Shown here piece by piece: positions 48,100 to 56,517 of a stretch of 64,000 nucleotides of DNA. The notes under the pieces were generated by a model. The model made no database searches. It was not told the DNA's origin and saw nothing but the letters and a program-made list of their open reading frames with translations. The first letter of the stretch is position 1, and every line of letters begins with the position of its first letter. Origin of the DNA: Ancylobacter aquaticus (GTDB lineage: Bacteria; Pseudomonadota; Alphaproteobacteria; Rhizobiales; Xanthobacteraceae); NCBI RefSeq assembly GCF_004339465.1, contig NZ_SMFY01000001.1:1116001-1180000 (forward strand), in the 5' to 3' direction. A program made the translations under genes and the position numbers.

Positions 48100-48939
48100 T
48101 TAGCCGGCATCCTCCGTCTCGATCCGGTGGGTTGTCAACGAGGAGCGCAGCAGGGCCGCGATGAAGCCCGCGCTCATCACCAGCACGATGGTCGGGGCCG
48201 GCGCGCTGTCGAGGAAGAAGGAGAGGTAGACGCCCAGCAGCGAGGCTCCCACCCCGATCGCCAGCGAGGCCGACAGCATGGCGCCGAAGGTGCGCGTCAG
48301 CAGGAAGGCGATAGCCCCCGGCGCGATCAGCATGGCGATGGCGAGGATGAGCCCGACCGCCTTCAGCGCCCCGACGATAGCCAGCGAGATCAGGCACAGC
48401 AGGCCGTAATGCAGCAGCCCGACCCGCAGCCCGACAACGCGAGCCTGCGCGGGGTCGAAGGCGTGGAGCAGGAAGTCCTTCCACTTCACCGCGATGACCC
48501 CGGCGACGAGGGCGGCGATGAGCGCGCTCTCGCCAATGTCGCGCCAGGTGACGCCGAGCATGTCGCCGAACAGGATATGGTCGAGATGCACCTCGGACTG
48601 GATCTTGACATAGAGCACCAGCCCGAAGCCGAACATGCCGGAGAACACGATGCCCATCACCGTGTCCTGTTTGATGCGGCTATTGTCCTTCAGGAACCCC
48701 GTCGCCACCGCGCAGAACATGCCGGCGGCGAAGGCGCCGACCGCCAGCGGCAGGCCGACGATATAGGCGATGACGACGCCGGGGAAAACGGCGTGCGAGA
48801 TGGCGTCTCCCATCAGCGACCAGCCCTTCAGCACCAGCAGGCAGGACAGCAGCGCCATCGGCACCGCCACTAGCGCGGATATGACGAGCGCGTTGACCAT
48901 GAAGGGGAACTGGAACGGCGCGAGCAGGGTGTCGACCAT
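48100..48939 (-). CDS. sitD: Metal ABC transporter permease (SitD/MntD-like)
   Basis: 279 residues from the ATG at 48939 with GAGG upstream; a GTG at 48945 overlapping the previous stop is the alternative. The ABC-3 family block LVLKGWSLMGDAISHAVFPGVV is clear, with about eight to nine membrane segments. It is the last gene of SBP-ATPase-permease-permease. Known role: one half of the inner-membrane channel for manganese, iron or zinc. Confidence 0.88.
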   Translation of the reverse strand: MVDTLLAPFQFPFMVNALVISALVAVPMALLSCLLVLKGWSLMGDAISHAVFPGVVIAYIVGLPLAVGAFAAGMFCAVATGFLKDNSRIKQDTVMGIVFSGMFGFGLVLYVKIQSEVHLDHILFGDMLGVTWRDIGESALIAALVAGVIAVKWKDFLLHAFDPAQARVVGLRVGLLHYGLLCLISLAIVGALKAVGLILAIAMLIAPGAIAFLLTRTFGAMLSASLAIGVGASLLGVYLSFFLDSAPAPTIVLVMSAGFIAALLRSSLTTHRIETEDAG

Positions 48940-48941
48940 GG

Positions 48942-49802
48942 TCACGCCTCGACCTTTAGGGCTTCGGCCGCCCGCCGCCGCGCCGCCAGCATGCCGTGCT
49001 TGGGCGCGAAGACGAAGGCGGTTAGGAAAATCAGCGTCTGCAGCACCACGATGATGCCGCCGGTGGCGCCGTCGAGGAAATAGCTGACATAGGCACCAAC
49101 AAAGCTGGTCGCGGCGCCGATGCTGACGGCGATGATCAGCAGGCGCGGGAAACGGTCGCTCAGCAGATAGGCGGTGGCGCCGGGCGTGACCACCAGGCAG
49201 ATGACGAGGAACGCCCCCACCGTCTGCAACGCGGCCACGGTCGAGGCCGAAAGCAGCGTGAAGAACATGATCTTCAGCGCGGTTGGCCGCAGCCCGATGG
49301 AGCGCGCATGCGCCTCGTCGAAGAACACCGCCAGCAGGTCCTTCCATTTGAGCAGCAGGATCGCCAGCGAGACGACGCCGATGATCACCAGCTGCAGCGT
49401 GTCCTCCGGCGTGATGGTGAGAATGTTGCCGAGCACGATGGTCTGGATGTTCACCGAGGTCGGCGATAGCGACACCATGAACAGCCCCAGCGCGAAGAAG
49501 GAGGAGAAGATCAGCCCGATGATGGCGTCTTCCCGCAGGCGGGTGCGCTGGTTGAGGAACAGCATGGCGGCAGCGGCCAGCCCGCCGGAAAAGAAGGCCC
49601 CGACCGCATAGGGCAGGCCGAGCATGTAGGCGCCGGCGACGCCGGGCACGACGGCATGGGACAGCGCGTCGCCGATCAGCGACCAGCCCTTGAGCATGAG
49701 GTAGCAGGACAGGAACGCGCAGACGGCGCCGACAAGGGCCGAAACCCACATGGCATTGCGCATGTATTCATAGCCGAAGGGCTCCGCCAGAAGGTCGATC
49801 AC
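48942..49802 (-). CDS. sitC: Metal ABC transporter permease (SitC/MntC-like)
   Basis: 286 residues from a GTG at 49802 ([18 protein letters not shown]) whose GTGA overlaps the ATPase stop. [25 protein letters not shown] matches the ABC-3 family and parallels the same block in the second permease. The product ends AAEALKVEA. The pair of distinct permeases is characteristic of SitABCD, as against ZnuABC with a single permease. Confidence 0.88.
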   Translation of the reverse strand: MIDLLAEPFGYEYMRNAMWVSALVGAVCAFLSCYLMLKGWSLIGDALSHAVVPGVAGAYMLGLPYAVGAFFSGGLAAAAMLFLNQRTRLREDAIIGLIFSSFFALGLFMVSLSPTSVNIQTIVLGNILTITPEDTLQLVIIGVVSLAILLLKWKDLLAVFFDEAHARSIGLRPTALKIMFFTLLSASTVAALQTVGAFLVICLVVTPGATAYLLSDRFPRLLIIAVSIGAATSFVGAYVSYFLDGATGGIIVVLQTLIFLTAFVFAPKHGMLAARRRAAEALKVEA

Positions 49803-50716
49803 GGCGCCTTCTCCGTGGTGCGGGGCGGGCATTCGCCCTTCTCGCCATAGAACACCAGCGGGCGCTCGTCGTCGGTCAGCACGGAAATCTGGCGGCTGTC
49901 GTCATCGGCGTGCAGCCCGGCGCCGCCGAGCACGAAATGGCGCAGCACCCCGCCGAAGGTCTTTTCGAGATTGGCCTCGGTGAACGTTTCGGCGGTGGGG
50001 CCATAGGCGAGGACGGTGCCCTTCACCAGCACGGTGCGGTCGCAGAATTCCGGCACGCTGCCGAGATTATGGGTGGAGACCAGCATCACCCGGCCCTCCT
50101 CGCGCAGCGACCCCAGAAGGGCGACGATCGCCTGCTCGGTCTTCACGTCGACGCCGGTGAAGGGCTCGTCGAGCAGGATTACCCGCGCATCCTGCGCCAG
50201 CGCGCGGGCGAGGAAGACGCGCTTTTTCTGGCCGCCGGAGAGTTCGCCGATCTGCCGGGTGCGAAAGTCGTTCATCCCGACACGGCCCAGCGCCTGCGTC
50301 ACCGCCTGCCGGTCCGCCGCGCGGGGAATCCGCATCATGCCCATATGGCCGTAGCGGCCCATCATCACCACATCCTCGACCAGCACCGGGAAGTTCCAGT
50401 CGACCTCCTCGTTCTGCGGGACATAGGCGACGAGGTTTTGCCGCAGTGCCTCACGCACGCTGCCCCCGAGAATGCTGATCTCCCCCGCCGCCGGGCGCAC
50501 GAAGCCCATGATGGCCTTGAACAAAGTGGACTTGCCCGATCCATTGACCCCGACCAGCGCAGTGATGGTACCCAGCGGAATGGCGAAGCTGGCATCGCGC
50601 AGGGCGGTGTGGCCGTTGCGATAGGTGACGGTCAGACCGCGAACCGACAGGCCAGTGTCGGAAAGGCCAGTGTCGGACAGTGCCGCCGCTGACAGGGGAG
50701 GTGAGGGCGCGTTCAC
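49799..50716 (-). CDS. sitB: Metal ABC transporter ATPase (SitB/MntA-like)
   Basis: 305 residues. Walker A is [10 protein letters not shown], the signature [15 protein letters not shown], and Walker [42 protein letters not shown] is typical of manganese/iron-type ATPases. The first 20 residues contain a small tandem repeat (LSDTG twice). Its start overlaps the SBP stop by 4 bp. Confidence 0.9.
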   Translation of the reverse strand: MNAPSPPLSAAALSDTGLSDTGLSVRGLTVTYRNGHTALRDASFAIPLGTITALVGVNGSGKSTLFKAIMGFVRPAAGEISILGGSVREALRQNLVAYVPQNEEVDWNFPVLVEDVVMMGRYGHMGMMRIPRAADRQAVTQALGRVGMNDFRTRQIGELSGGQKKRVFLARALAQDARVILLDEPFTGVDVKTEQAIVALLGSLREEGRVMLVSTHNLGSVPEFCDRTVLVKGTVLAYGPTAETFTEANLEKTFGGVLRHFVLGGAGLHADDDSRQISVLTDDERPLVFYGEKGECPPRTTEKAP

Positions 50717-51645
50717 TGCGACAGCCCCTGCGACAGACCCTTTTGCAGCGTGCTGGTGGTCACGCGCAGGAGGTCGATATAGGTCGGCACGGGTCCGTCG
50801 GTCTCGCTGAGCGAATCGACATAGAGCACGCCGCCATAGAGCGCCCCGGTTTCCCGGGCCACCTGCCGCGCCGGCTTGTCGGAAACCGTGCTTTCGCTGA
50901 ACACGGCGGGCACGCTGTTCTTGCGCACGGCGTCGATCACCTTGCGCACCTGCTGCGGCGTGCCCTGCTGGTCGGCATTGATCGGCCAGAGATAGAGTTC
51001 CTTCAGCCCATAGTCGCGGGCGAGATAGGAGAACGCGCCTTCACTCGTCACCAGCCAGCGCTTGTCGGCGGGGATGGCGTCCAGTTCGGCGCGGATCGGC
51101 GCCACCGCCGCCTCCAGCTTCGCCTTGTAGCCGCTGGCGTTGGCCTCATAGGTCGCGGCATTGGCGGGATCGTATTTCACGAAGGCGTCGCGGATGTTGT
51201 CGACATAGATCAGCGCATTGGCCGGCGACATCCACGCATGCGGGTTCGGCTTGCCGCTATAGGGGCCGTCGGCAATGCTCATCGGGGTGATGCCGTCGGT
51301 CACGACGACGCTGGGAACATCCTTGAGGTTCTGGAAGAACTTCTCGAACCAGAGTTCGAGATTCAGCCCGTTCCAGAGGATCAGCTGCGCCCCCTGGGCG
51401 CGCTGGATGTCGCCCGGCGTGGGCGCATAATTATGAATCTCCGCACCGGGCCTCGTGATCGATTCCACCACCGCCGCATCGCCCGCCACGTTGCGTGCCA
51501 TGTCGGCGATGACGGTGAACGTCGTCACCGCCTTGAACTTCGGCGGCGCGCTTTCCTGCGCCAGCGCACCGGGCGCCCCTGCGAGCCCGGCCAGGCCGGC
51601 AGCCAGAAGGGCGGTCAGGATCCCGCGCCTCGATTGTCTCCGCAT
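50713..51645 (-). CDS. sitA: Metal-binding periplasmic protein (SitA/cluster A-I)
   Basis: 310 residues with a signal peptide ending APGALAQ and an excellent AGGAGG binding site. The metal ligands of the family are seen in [10 protein letters not shown] (His), [10 protein letters not shown] (His), [10 protein letters not shown] (Glu) and SESTVSD (Asp). There is no His-rich loop of the ZnuA type, which favours manganese or ferrous iron over zinc. First gene of the operon, and two TGCnA-N5-TTGCA boxes lie directly upstream. Confidence 0.9.
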   Translation of the reverse strand: MRRQSRRGILTALLAAGLAGLAGAPGALAQESAPPKFKAVTTFTVIADMARNVAGDAAVVESITRPGAEIHNYAPTPGDIQRAQGAQLILWNGLNLELWFEKFFQNLKDVPSVVVTDGITPMSIADGPYSGKPNPHAWMSPANALIYVDNIRDAFVKYDPANAATYEANASGYKAKLEAAVAPIRAELDAIPADKRWLVTSEGAFSYLARDYGLKELYLWPINADQQGTPQQVRKVIDAVRKNSVPAVFSESTVSDKPARQVARETGALYGGVLYVDSLSETDGPVPTYIDLLRVTTSTLQKGLSQGLSQ

Positions 51646-51658
51646 GCCGACCTCCTTT

Positions 51659-51673
51659 TGCGAATGAGTTGCA
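51659..51673. promoter_or_regulatory. Fur/Mur-family box 1 upstream of sitA
   Basis: TGCGA-ATGAG-TTGCA, directly upstream of the sitA ribosome-binding site. It resembles rhizobial manganese-responsive (Mur/Fur) boxes of the TGCAA...TTGCA type. Its position would block transcription or early elongation. Confidence 0.55.
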
Positions 51674-51700
51674 GGTGCATTCTACGCCAAGTCGACGCGC

Positions 51701-51723
51701 ATGCAACTGCAAACGAGTTGCAT
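51701..51723. promoter_or_regulatory. Fur/Mur-family box 2 upstream of sitA
   Basis: TGCAA-ACGAG-TTGCA at 51708-51722, within a perfect inverted repeat ATGCAACT (51701-51708)/AGTTGCAT (51716-51723). The spacer ACGAG closely matches ATGAG in box 1, 49 bp away. Two matching boxes strongly suggest metal-responsive repression of sitABCD. Confidence 0.65.
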
Positions 51724-51944
51724 TAAGAAAAGGCCATTCGGGGCGGCAGCGCCGGCTCGGCACCTGCGCAGCCAAGGCAATGGACGAAGAAACGATCGGC
51801 GGCTTTCACCAATCGGCGTTGCGCTCCGCCGCGCCTCTTGCCGAAACGGCGGCGCTGCGGCGATCATCTGCAAGCCACGCCCGCCGGCGACGATCAGCCT
51901 GCCCGGCCATTGAACGTCGTCGTACAGTTGGCGGGGAGGCGCGC

Positions 51945-52889
51945 GTGGGCGGAAGCCAGAAGGAAGACATCAAGATAAGGCTGGAACGAGAGGGCGTGCC
52001 GCAGCCCGTCATCGACTATGTCTCGAAGTACAGCCGTGTCGAATCGCTCGATGCGGCTGTTGGACTAATATCAATTTTATTTGCCGTTCTATTCTTTGCG
52101 GCGTTGATTGTAATCGGGAGACGTATTGAGAATAATACGCTTCCGGGCGTGCTTGAAATCGCCGTTCAAGTGAACGGACTACTATATGAATATGAATTTA
52201 TCTCCCCACTCATTCCCGGTCTGTTTGGTGCTCTCCTGATTTCGGTGGCGCTCGGGATGTTTGCGACCCTGTCACCCGCCTCATGGCAACCCACCGTTTT
52301 TATCTCAGGCATCACTAAGCTAAGGAAGAACCGGTTTTCGCGATGGCTGCTGCGTCGGATGATGGCGCGGCTCGCGGAAGAGACCGCCCCCCCGCGCTAT
52401 GTGCGCCGGTTCGTGTTCATGCCGGCCTGGTTTCTCGCGGGCGCCGGCGTTCTGTTCCTCGCGATCAGCGTCCCGGTGGCGATGTTGGAGGTGCGGGCCT
52501 TCGAAGTGTTCGCGCCGGAAGGCTATTACGTCTCGCCCCTGCTCCCTTGGGAGGCGCCGCGCCTGCACTCTTGGGCGTCGGCGGCTTACGTCGAAACGGG
52601 CTGCGCCGTTTCGTCGGGCAAGGCCGGGGCGGGCAAGCACATGATTTACGACGTCACCTTCGACGATGGGACGGTGGTGCGGCTCCCGGCCGCCACCCCA
52701 ATCGAGGGCTCCTGGCTGGACAACATGGAGGTCATCCGCTGGAAACTGCGCATCGCCGGCGTGCGGTTTGTCCCGTGGACTTGGCTGTGGAACGATCCGT
52801 ATCATCCACGCTGCCTTCGGGCGCTCTGGGACAGCCTTTCCCCCGACGATTTTGTGCGGATGTGGTGGCTGCTTCGCGTGCCTGACTGA
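51945..52889 (+). CDS. Hypothetical three-segment membrane protein
   Basis: 314 residues from the GTG at 51945, chosen for GGGGAGG at 51932-51938; the in-frame sequence upstream to 51780 is Arg/Ser-rich and unlikely to be coding. Membrane segments lie at about 37-57, 87-108 and 155-181, and a soluble domain of about 130 residues follows with WKLRIAGVRFVPWTWLWNDP near the end. I do not recognise the family. Bases 52,060-52,210 are markedly AT-rich with rare codons such as ATA and TTA, unlike everything around, which suggests recent acquisition. Confidence 0.6.
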   Translation: MGGSQKEDIKIRLEREGVPQPVIDYVSKYSRVESLDAAVGLISILFAVLFFAALIVIGRRIENNTLPGVLEIAVQVNGLLYEYEFISPLIPGLFGALLISVALGMFATLSPASWQPTVFISGITKLRKNRFSRWLLRRMMARLAEETAPPRYVRRFVFMPAWFLAGAGVLFLAISVPVAMLEVRAFEVFAPEGYYVSPLLPWEAPRLHSWASAAYVETGCAVSSGKAGAGKHMIYDVTFDDGTVVRLPAATPIEGSWLDNMEVIRWKLRIAGVRFVPWTWLWNDPYHPRCLRALWDSLSPDDFVRMWWLLRVPD

Positions 52890-53013
52890 GGTTGTCGAAA
52901 GAGCCCGCCGGCGTGGGGATCGACAATTCTTTCGCCGGGACAATCGTTAGCCTGTCGGGGCGGGCGCAGGAACCGCGCGGCGGGTGCCGGGGTTAGGCTG
53001 CGGGAGGATCACC

Positions 53014-53268
53014 ATGAGCCATATTCGCTACGAGATCGTCGAGCATGATGGGGGCTGGGCCTACAAGCTTGGCGACGTGTTCTCGGAAACCCATCCCAGC
53101 CATGACTCGGCACTTGCCGCCGCGCGCGATGCCGCGGCGCGGCAGTCAATTTCCGGCGAGACCCGGCCCATCGCCTATCAGGACAAGAGCGGCCGGTGGC
53201 ACGAGGAGGTGGCGCAGGGCGTCGACCGCCCGGAGGTTGAGATCGAGGACCCCGCTAAGGGCAACTGA
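53014..53268 (+). CDS. DUF2188-like small protein
   Basis: 84 residues, with GGGAGG upstream of the ATG at 53014. YEIVEHDGGWAYKLGDVFSETHPSHDSALAAARDAAARQ is the DUF2188 pattern (a beta hairpin and one helix). The C-terminus PEVEIEDPA is acidic. Members are common in rhizobia and often stress-induced, but the function is unknown. Monocistronic. Confidence 0.75.
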   Translation: MSHIRYEIVEHDGGWAYKLGDVFSETHPSHDSALAAARDAAARQSISGETRPIAYQDKSGRWHEEVAQGVDRPEVEIEDPAKGN

Positions 53269-53453
53269 CGCGGGCACGGCCGGCGCCGGGCGTCGGCCGA
53301 AGCCGGCAAAAGCGGCGTGCCGTCTCCGGTGCCGCCTCTGCGCGCAGTGCGCGTGATCCGCAGCTTCGGCAGGCGCGGGCGACGAAGCCGCAGGCAGCGT
53401 CCGGCCGGGTCGCGAGGCGGTGCCGATGAACGTATAAAGACGGCTTCCCCGTT

Positions 53454-54350
53454 CTAAGTCGGCTGACCGTCCGTCACGACGGGGGCGCCGAATACCGTGC
53501 GCGCCGCAGTGGCGAAGGCGGCGACGGCGCCGAGCGGGCGGGTCTCGCGACGGGTGACGAGATATTCGTCGGCGCGCGCCGGCGCATCCGCGATCGCCAC
53601 CGCATGCAGGCGCGGATCGCAGCCGAGCTCGCGGTTCAGCACGATGCCAAGGCCGATCTTCGCCGCCACCGCCTCTTTCACAGCCTCGCGGCTCCCGAGC
53701 ACCAGATGGGGCGAGATCGGCACGCCGCGCGCGGCCAGCGCCCCCTCGAACAAATGCCGCGTCATCGAGCCGGCCTCGCGCAGCACGAGGCGCTGGCCCC
53801 TCAGTTCCGCGACCTCGATCTTGTCGCGTCCCCACCACGGGTGCCCCTCGTGTACCAGCACCAGCACCTCTTGCGAGAGCAGGCGGTCGCAGGCGAAATC
53901 CGGGTGCGGGGCTTGCAGCGTGGCGATGGCGACATCCACCCGGTGCTGGGCCACGAGATCGAGCAGCACGCTGGAATTCTCCAGCCGCACATCGAGCCTT
54001 ATGCCGGGATGCAGCGTTGTGAAGCGCTGCAGGATCGGCATCGCCACATAGGGCGCGCACAGGCCAAGCGCGAGATAGCCGGTGCTGAGCGCGCGGCCTT
54101 CGTCCATGCGGGCGCCGATGTCGTCGAGCATCAGCATCACCTGCCGCACCCGGGGCAGCAGGTCGCGCCCGTCCGGGGTCAGCTCGATGCCCGCCCCGGT
54201 GCGCAGGAACAGCCGCGCGCCAACCGCTTCCTCCAGCGCCTTCACATGCTGGGTGATGGCCGGCTGGCTCACCCCCAGCGCCTGCGCCGCCTCCGAAAAG
54301 GTGCGGTGGGTGGCGATGGCCTGGAAGGCGCGGAGCTGGGCGAAGTTCAT
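53454..54350 (-). CDS. LysR-family regulator of the phosphonate-type ABC operon
   Basis: 298 residues from the ATG at 54350 (MNFAQLRAFQAIATHRTFSEAAQALGVSQPAITQHVKALEE). The winged HTH is textbook; the effector domain starts about residue 90. It is divergent from the ABC operon with a 113-bp gap containing a 7-bp inverted repeat. Similar LysR genes flank 2-aminoethylphosphonate transport loci. The ligand is inferred to be the imported compound or its product. Confidence 0.88.
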   Translation of the reverse strand: MNFAQLRAFQAIATHRTFSEAAQALGVSQPAITQHVKALEEAVGARLFLRTGAGIELTPDGRDLLPRVRQVMLMLDDIGARMDEGRALSTGYLALGLCAPYVAMPILQRFTTLHPGIRLDVRLENSSVLLDLVAQHRVDVAIATLQAPHPDFACDRLLSQEVLVLVHEGHPWWGRDKIEVAELRGQRLVLREAGSMTRHLFEGALAARGVPISPHLVLGSREAVKEAVAAKIGLGIVLNRELGCDPRLHAVAIADAPARADEYLVTRRETRPLGAVAAFATAARTVFGAPVVTDGQPT

Positions 54351-54380
54351 GGGGAGGGGTCTCGGCAAAGGTCTCGGGTC

Positions 54381-54426
54381 ATAAGTGCAGCTTCATTCAG
54401 ACGTCACACACTTTAACGACACTTAT
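54381..54426. promoter_or_regulatory. Inverted repeat in the LysR/ABC divergent promoter
   Basis: ATAAGTG (54381-54387) and CACTTAT (54420-54426) are perfect 7-bp arms around a 32-bp spacer. This lies 31-57 bp from the two starts and is a plausible LysR recognition and activation site pair. Confidence 0.5.
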
Positions 54427-54463
54427 ATCACGACCTCGCGCCCTCTCGCTTGCGGAGACCCTG

Positions 54464-55423
54464 ATGTTCTTCGATACGCTGAAAGCCCTCGGCCTTGCCG
54501 CTGCTCTCGCCACGCTCGGTGCGGCACCCTCTCTTGCCCGGGAAGTCGTGCTCTACAACGCTTCCGACAGCGTCAACACCGCGCTGGTCGCCGCCTTCAA
54601 GAAGGCGCATCCGGAAATCGAGGTGAAATTCGTCTCTGGCTCCACCGGACCCATCACCGAGCGGGCGATCGCCGAGAAGGGCAAGCCGCAGGCGGATGTG
54701 GTCTACCTCGTCAACAATGTCGCGCTGGAACAGCTGAAGCAGGCCGGTGTGTTTGAGCCCTACGCGCCCAATGGCAGCAAGATCGCCCCGGCCTTCCGCG
54801 ACCCGGACGATTTCTACAACAAGTACTTCGCCACCACGATGTGCATGGTGGTGAACAAGGACCGGCTGGCGCAGAAGAACCTGCCGATGCCCACCACCTG
54901 GGAAGACCTGATCAAGCCGGTCTATGCCAAGGAAATCGCGCTGCCTTCGCCTTTGAAGTCCGGCACGGGAGGGGCGATCCTAACCACCTTCATCGACGCC
55001 TTCGGCTGGCCGTTCGTCGAGAATTTGAACGAGAACGTCTACCAGTATTCCGACGGCGGCTCGGGCGGTGCGGCACTGGCGGGCGCGGGCGAGGTCGCCA
55101 TCGGCCTCACCTTCGACACCACCTGCTTCGAGACCAAATCCTCCGGCAAGCCGGTGGAAATCGTCTATGGCCGCATCACCCCGAATGTCTCGGAAGGCGG
55201 CGGGCTGGTCGCCGGCGGGCCGAACCCGGCGGAAGCCAAAATCTTCCTCGACTTCATGGCCAGCGAAGAGGCGGCGCAGGTGCTGGGCAAGGTGGTCGGC
55301 GCCACCGCTGTTCCCGGCCATGGGCTGGTCGATCTCACCCAGATCACGCTTTGGCAGATGCGTCGCCCGGTCGACATCGCGGCCTTCCGCCGCGACTTCG
55401 CCAGCCGCATCCTGAAGCAGTGA
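54464..55423 (+). CDS. phnS: ABC periplasmic binding protein, 2-aminoethylphosphonate type
   Basis: 319 residues with a signal peptide ending TLGAAPSLA. EVVLYNASDSVNTALVAAFKKAHPEIEVKFVSGSTGPI is the family-1/FbpA-like fold. AEKGKPQADVVYLVNN and SPLKSGTGGAI match the phosphonate (PhnS2) group rather than iron binders; the paired tyrosines of FbpA are not evident. GGAG precedes the ATG. The next gene overlaps by 4 bp. The ligand assignment rests on family and context. Confidence 0.72.
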   Translation: MFFDTLKALGLAAALATLGAAPSLAREVVLYNASDSVNTALVAAFKKAHPEIEVKFVSGSTGPITERAIAEKGKPQADVVYLVNNVALEQLKQAGVFEPYAPNGSKIAPAFRDPDDFYNKYFATTMCMVVNKDRLAQKNLPMPTTWEDLIKPVYAKEIALPSPLKSGTGGAILTTFIDAFGWPFVENLNENVYQYSDGGSGGAALAGAGEVAIGLTFDTTCFETKSSGKPVEIVYGRITPNVSEGGGLVAGGPNPAEAKIFLDFMASEEAAQVLGKVVGATAVPGHGLVDLTQITLWQMRRPVDIAAFRRDFASRILKQ

Positions 55424-56517
55424 ACGACGCCTCCTTCACGCGCGCCCCGGCGCGGCCGGCTCCGCAGGTGAGCCGGCCGCATCTGGCCGTGCGCGCGGTG
55501 AGTAAGGTCTACAAGGGCCATCGCGCGGTGGACGCGGTGTCCTTCGATCTCGCCAAGGGCGAGTTCGTCACTCTGCTGGGCGATTCCGGCTGCGGCAAGA
55601 CCACGCTGCTGCGCATCATCGCCGGCTTCGCTCGCCCCGATGCCGGGCAGGTGCTGCGCGAGGGCGAGGATGTGACCGGCATGGCCCCGGCCCGGCGCCG
55701 CATGGGCTTCGTGTTCCAATCCTACGCGCTTTTCCCCACCAAGACGGTGGCGCAGAATATCGGCTTCGCGCTCGCCGGCCCGCGTGCCGCCCGCGCGCGC
55801 CGTATTGAAGAACTGGCGCAGCTTGTCGAGATCGACGCTCTGCTGGGACGTTACCCGCACGAGCTTTCCGGCGGCCAGCAGCAGCGCGTGGCGCTGGCGC
55901 GGGCGCTGGCGTCCGATCCCGAAGTGCTGCTGCTTGACGAGCCGATGTCGGCGCTGGATGCGCGCATAAGGGTGAAGCTGCGCGGGGAACTGCGCTCGCT
56001 GGTCGACCGGCTCGGCATCACCACGCTTTATGTCACCCACGACCAGGAAGAGGCGCTGGCGCTCTCCGACCGGGTGGCGGTGATGCGGCACGGGCGCATC
56101 GAGCAGATCGGCAGCCCGGCCGATGTCTACCATCGCCCGGCCACGCGCTTCGTCGCCGCGTTCATCGGCATCTCGAACCTGATCGAGGGCCGCGCGGTGG
56201 CGGGCGGCATCGAGGCCGAGGGCGTGGTCTGGCCGCTCGCGCTGCCCGCCGGCGTGGCGCCGGGCGCCCGGCTGACCGGGCTTTTCCGGCCCGAGCATGT
56301 CGGGATCGCCCCCGAGGGCACCGGAATCGCCGGAATTATCGAGAGCGCCACTTTCCTCGGGGCGAATGTGCGGCTCGGCGTCCGGCTCGCCTGCGGCCGC
56401 CTTGTCCTCGCCGACCGCCCGTCCTTCGAGGCGGGTGGGTTGTGGCCGCGTGGCCGTGCGGTTGTGCTGCGCCCTGACTCCACGCGCGCCGTCGTCGTTG
56501 CGGACGGACCGCAATGA
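55420..56517 (+). CDS. phnT: ABC transporter ATPase (PotA/PhnT type)
   Basis: 365 residues from a GTG at 55420 in a GTGA overlap with the binding-protein stop. Walker A is GDSGCGKTTL, the signature LSGGQQQRVALARAL, and Walker B VLLLDEPMSALD. A C-terminal TOBE-like domain follows from about residue 250. This is the spermidine/iron/phosphonate (MOI) subfamily. It powers the fused permease. Confidence 0.85.
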   Translation: MNDASFTRAPARPAPQVSRPHLAVRAVSKVYKGHRAVDAVSFDLAKGEFVTLLGDSGCGKTTLLRIIAGFARPDAGQVLREGEDVTGMAPARRRMGFVFQSYALFPTKTVAQNIGFALAGPRAARARRIEELAQLVEIDALLGRYPHELSGGQQQRVALARALASDPEVLLLDEPMSALDARIRVKLRGELRSLVDRLGITTLYVTHDQEEALALSDRVAVMRHGRIEQIGSPADVYHRPATRFVAAFIGISNLIEGRAVAGGIEAEGVVWPLALPAGVAPGARLTGLFRPEHVGIAPEGTGIAGIIESATFLGANVRLGVRLACGRLVLADRPSFEAGGLWPRGRAVVLRPDSTRAVVVADGPQ

